From assembly GCA_902477615.1 (NCBI GenBank), contig CABSHY010000004.1:1-21923 (forward strand): 21,923 bases of DNA. Direction: 5' to 3'. This document shows positions 21,238 through 21,923 of the stretch, piece by piece. The DNA is from an uncultured Sutterella sp. Lineage in GTDB: Bacteria > Pseudomonadota > Gammaproteobacteria > Burkholderiales > Burkholderiaceae_F. The translations under genes and the position numbers were made by a program. The notes under the pieces were generated by a model, which had not been told where the DNA came from, did not search any database, and saw only the letters and a list, made by a program, of their open reading frames with translations. Within the stretch, counting starts at the first letter, position 1; every line of letters begins with the position of its first letter.

Positions 21238-21723
21238 ATGGAAAGACGTTCAGAACGTAAACGCAGTGTCGAGTTGATGGTCGGCTTGTTTGTCGTCATG
21301 GGGTTTGCTGCACTGCTTTTTACCGCCTTACAGGCAGCCAATCTCGGCAGTTTCACCTTCGGTCAAAAGTCATATCAAGTTGAGGCTTTGTTTGACAACA
21401 TCGGTGGGTTGAAATCTCGCGCGCCGGTCAAGAGTGCCGGTGTGGTTGTGGGCCGAGTTGAGAGCGTGACGTTTGATAATGAGATGTTCCAAGCCAAAGT
21501 GGTGATGAGCATTGACGCCGGGTTTGAGTTCCCTGCCGATAGCGAGGCACAAATTTTGACTTCTGGCTTGTTGGGCGAACAATACATTGGCTTGGTGGCC
21601 GGTGCCGATGAAGAATTGTTGGGAGCGGGTTCAAAAATCCGCCGTACGCAATCAGCCATGGTGCTTGAGCAAATGGTCAGCAAGTTTATGTACAGCTTTG
21701 TTGAAAATAAGAGCAAGGAATAA
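21238..21723 (+). CDS. mlaD: MCE-domain lipid-binding protein MlaD
   Basis: 161 residues. An N-terminal basic segment and one membrane helix (about 12-33) are followed by a single MCE domain (about 44-122; YQVEALFDNIGGLKSRAPVK then SAGVVVGRVESV). It ends with a hydrophobic helix (MVLEQMVSKFMYSFVENKSK) that in the E. coli hexamer forms the lipid-conducting pore. MlaD is anchored in the inner membrane with the ring in the periplasm and receives lipid from or delivers it to MlaC. AAAGGGG lies about 7 nt before the ATG. The stop is 6 nt before mlaA. Confidence 0.95.
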   Translation: MERRSERKRSVELMVGLFVVMGFAALLFTALQAANLGSFTFGQKSYQVEALFDNIGGLKSRAPVKSAGVVVGRVESVTFDNEMFQAKVVMSIDAGFEFPADSEAQILTSGLLGEQYIGLVAGADEELLGAGSKIRRTQSAMVLEQMVSKFMYSFVENKSKE

Positions 21724-21729
21724 GGTCTA

Positions 21730-21923
21730 ATGTCGTTTTCTTTGAAACATTGCGTACTCGGTGTGACATTGGCGACAAGCATGGTGGGTTGTGCTGTTGT
21801 TCCTCCTCATTCGGGGGAAAATCCGGCTGACCCCTTTGAAACCGTAAATCGCCAAACGCACGCATTTAACATGAAGCTCGATGAGTTGATTTTGCATCCG
21901 TTGGCAGTTAACTACGTTGAGTA
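21730..21923 (+). CDS. mlaA: outer-membrane lipoprotein MlaA (VacJ), N-terminal part
   Basis: The first 64 codons are visible; the frame runs off the window. It has an N-terminal signal peptide ending MVGC (cysteine 21; methionine at -3 is an unusual lipobox residue), then NPADPFETVNRQTHAFNMKLDE, which matches the conserved DPFExVNRxxFxFN start of the MlaA/VacJ family. MlaA forms a channel in the outer membrane that removes mislocalised phospholipid and passes it to MlaC. AAGG overlapping the mlaD stop serves as ribosome binding site, so the gene is tightly coupled to mlaFED. Confidence 0.9.
   Translation, partial: MSFSLKHCVLGVTLATSMVGCAVVPPHSGENPADPFETVNRQTHAFNMKLDELILHPLAVNYVE

Noticed and set aside
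1..21923. Mobile elements, CRISPR, tRNA or rRNA genes, toxin or defence systems
   Set aside because: Searched by eye on both strands: no transposase, phage gene, repeat-spacer array, tRNA-like fold or unexplained gene cluster. All long ORFs fall into known housekeeping or transport families.

Overview
The window is a stretch of a beta-proteobacterial chromosome. The gene order (end of the S10 operon, spc, alpha, hslR, engB, lysA/lptM, cyaY, ponA, mlaFEDA) and the protein sequences fit Burkholderiales. Roughly even base composition, with TTG (Leu) and CAA (Gln) as the dominant codons in highly expressed genes, makes me lean to the gut-associated Sutterellaceae (Sutterella/Parasutterella-like). 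That family assignment is inference from memory, not a search result.

Region 1 (1-8270, +): the tail of rplB, then rpsS, rplV, rpsC, rplP, rpmC and rpsQ (end of S10 operon). A 219-nt gap holds a good sigma70 promoter and a heavily folded leader. The spc operon follows: rplN, rplX, rplE, rpsN, rpsH, rplF, rplR, rpsE, rpmD, rplO, secY. A strong terminator follows secY.

Region 2 (8271-11939, +): a new promoter drives rpmJ-rpsM-rpsK-rpsD. infA, which I expect between secY and rpmJ in beta-proteobacteria, is absent. The rest of the alpha cluster looks split. A terminator-like hairpin follows rpsD, rpoA has its own extended -10 element and leader hairpin, and rplQ has its own promoter with a 9-bp inverted repeat across the -10 plus a leader with competing hairpins. 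A strong terminator closes the cluster.

Region 3 (11940-16894): hslR (+, Hsp15, ribosome rescue) converges with engB (-, 50S assembly GTPase) on a shared terminator. Next are a YidE/AspT-family transporter (-) with a repeated heptamer around its promoter, then lptM-lysA (-), divergent from cyaY (+) with only 27 bp between start codons.

Region 4 (16895-21923): ponA (-, class A penicillin-binding protein) converges with cyaY on a hairpin encoded inside the cyaY reading frame. After a 382-bp gene-free stretch comes the phospholipid-transport operon mlaF-mlaE-mlaD-mlaA (+), with mlaA cut by the window end.

Three genes under 60 codons were read directly from the sequence: rpmD, rpmJ and lptM. 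I found no mobile element, CRISPR array, tRNA or rRNA, and no new multi-gene system. The most interesting material is regulatory: the partition of the alpha cluster, folded leaders, a terminator inside a coding region, and the transporter-promoter repeats.
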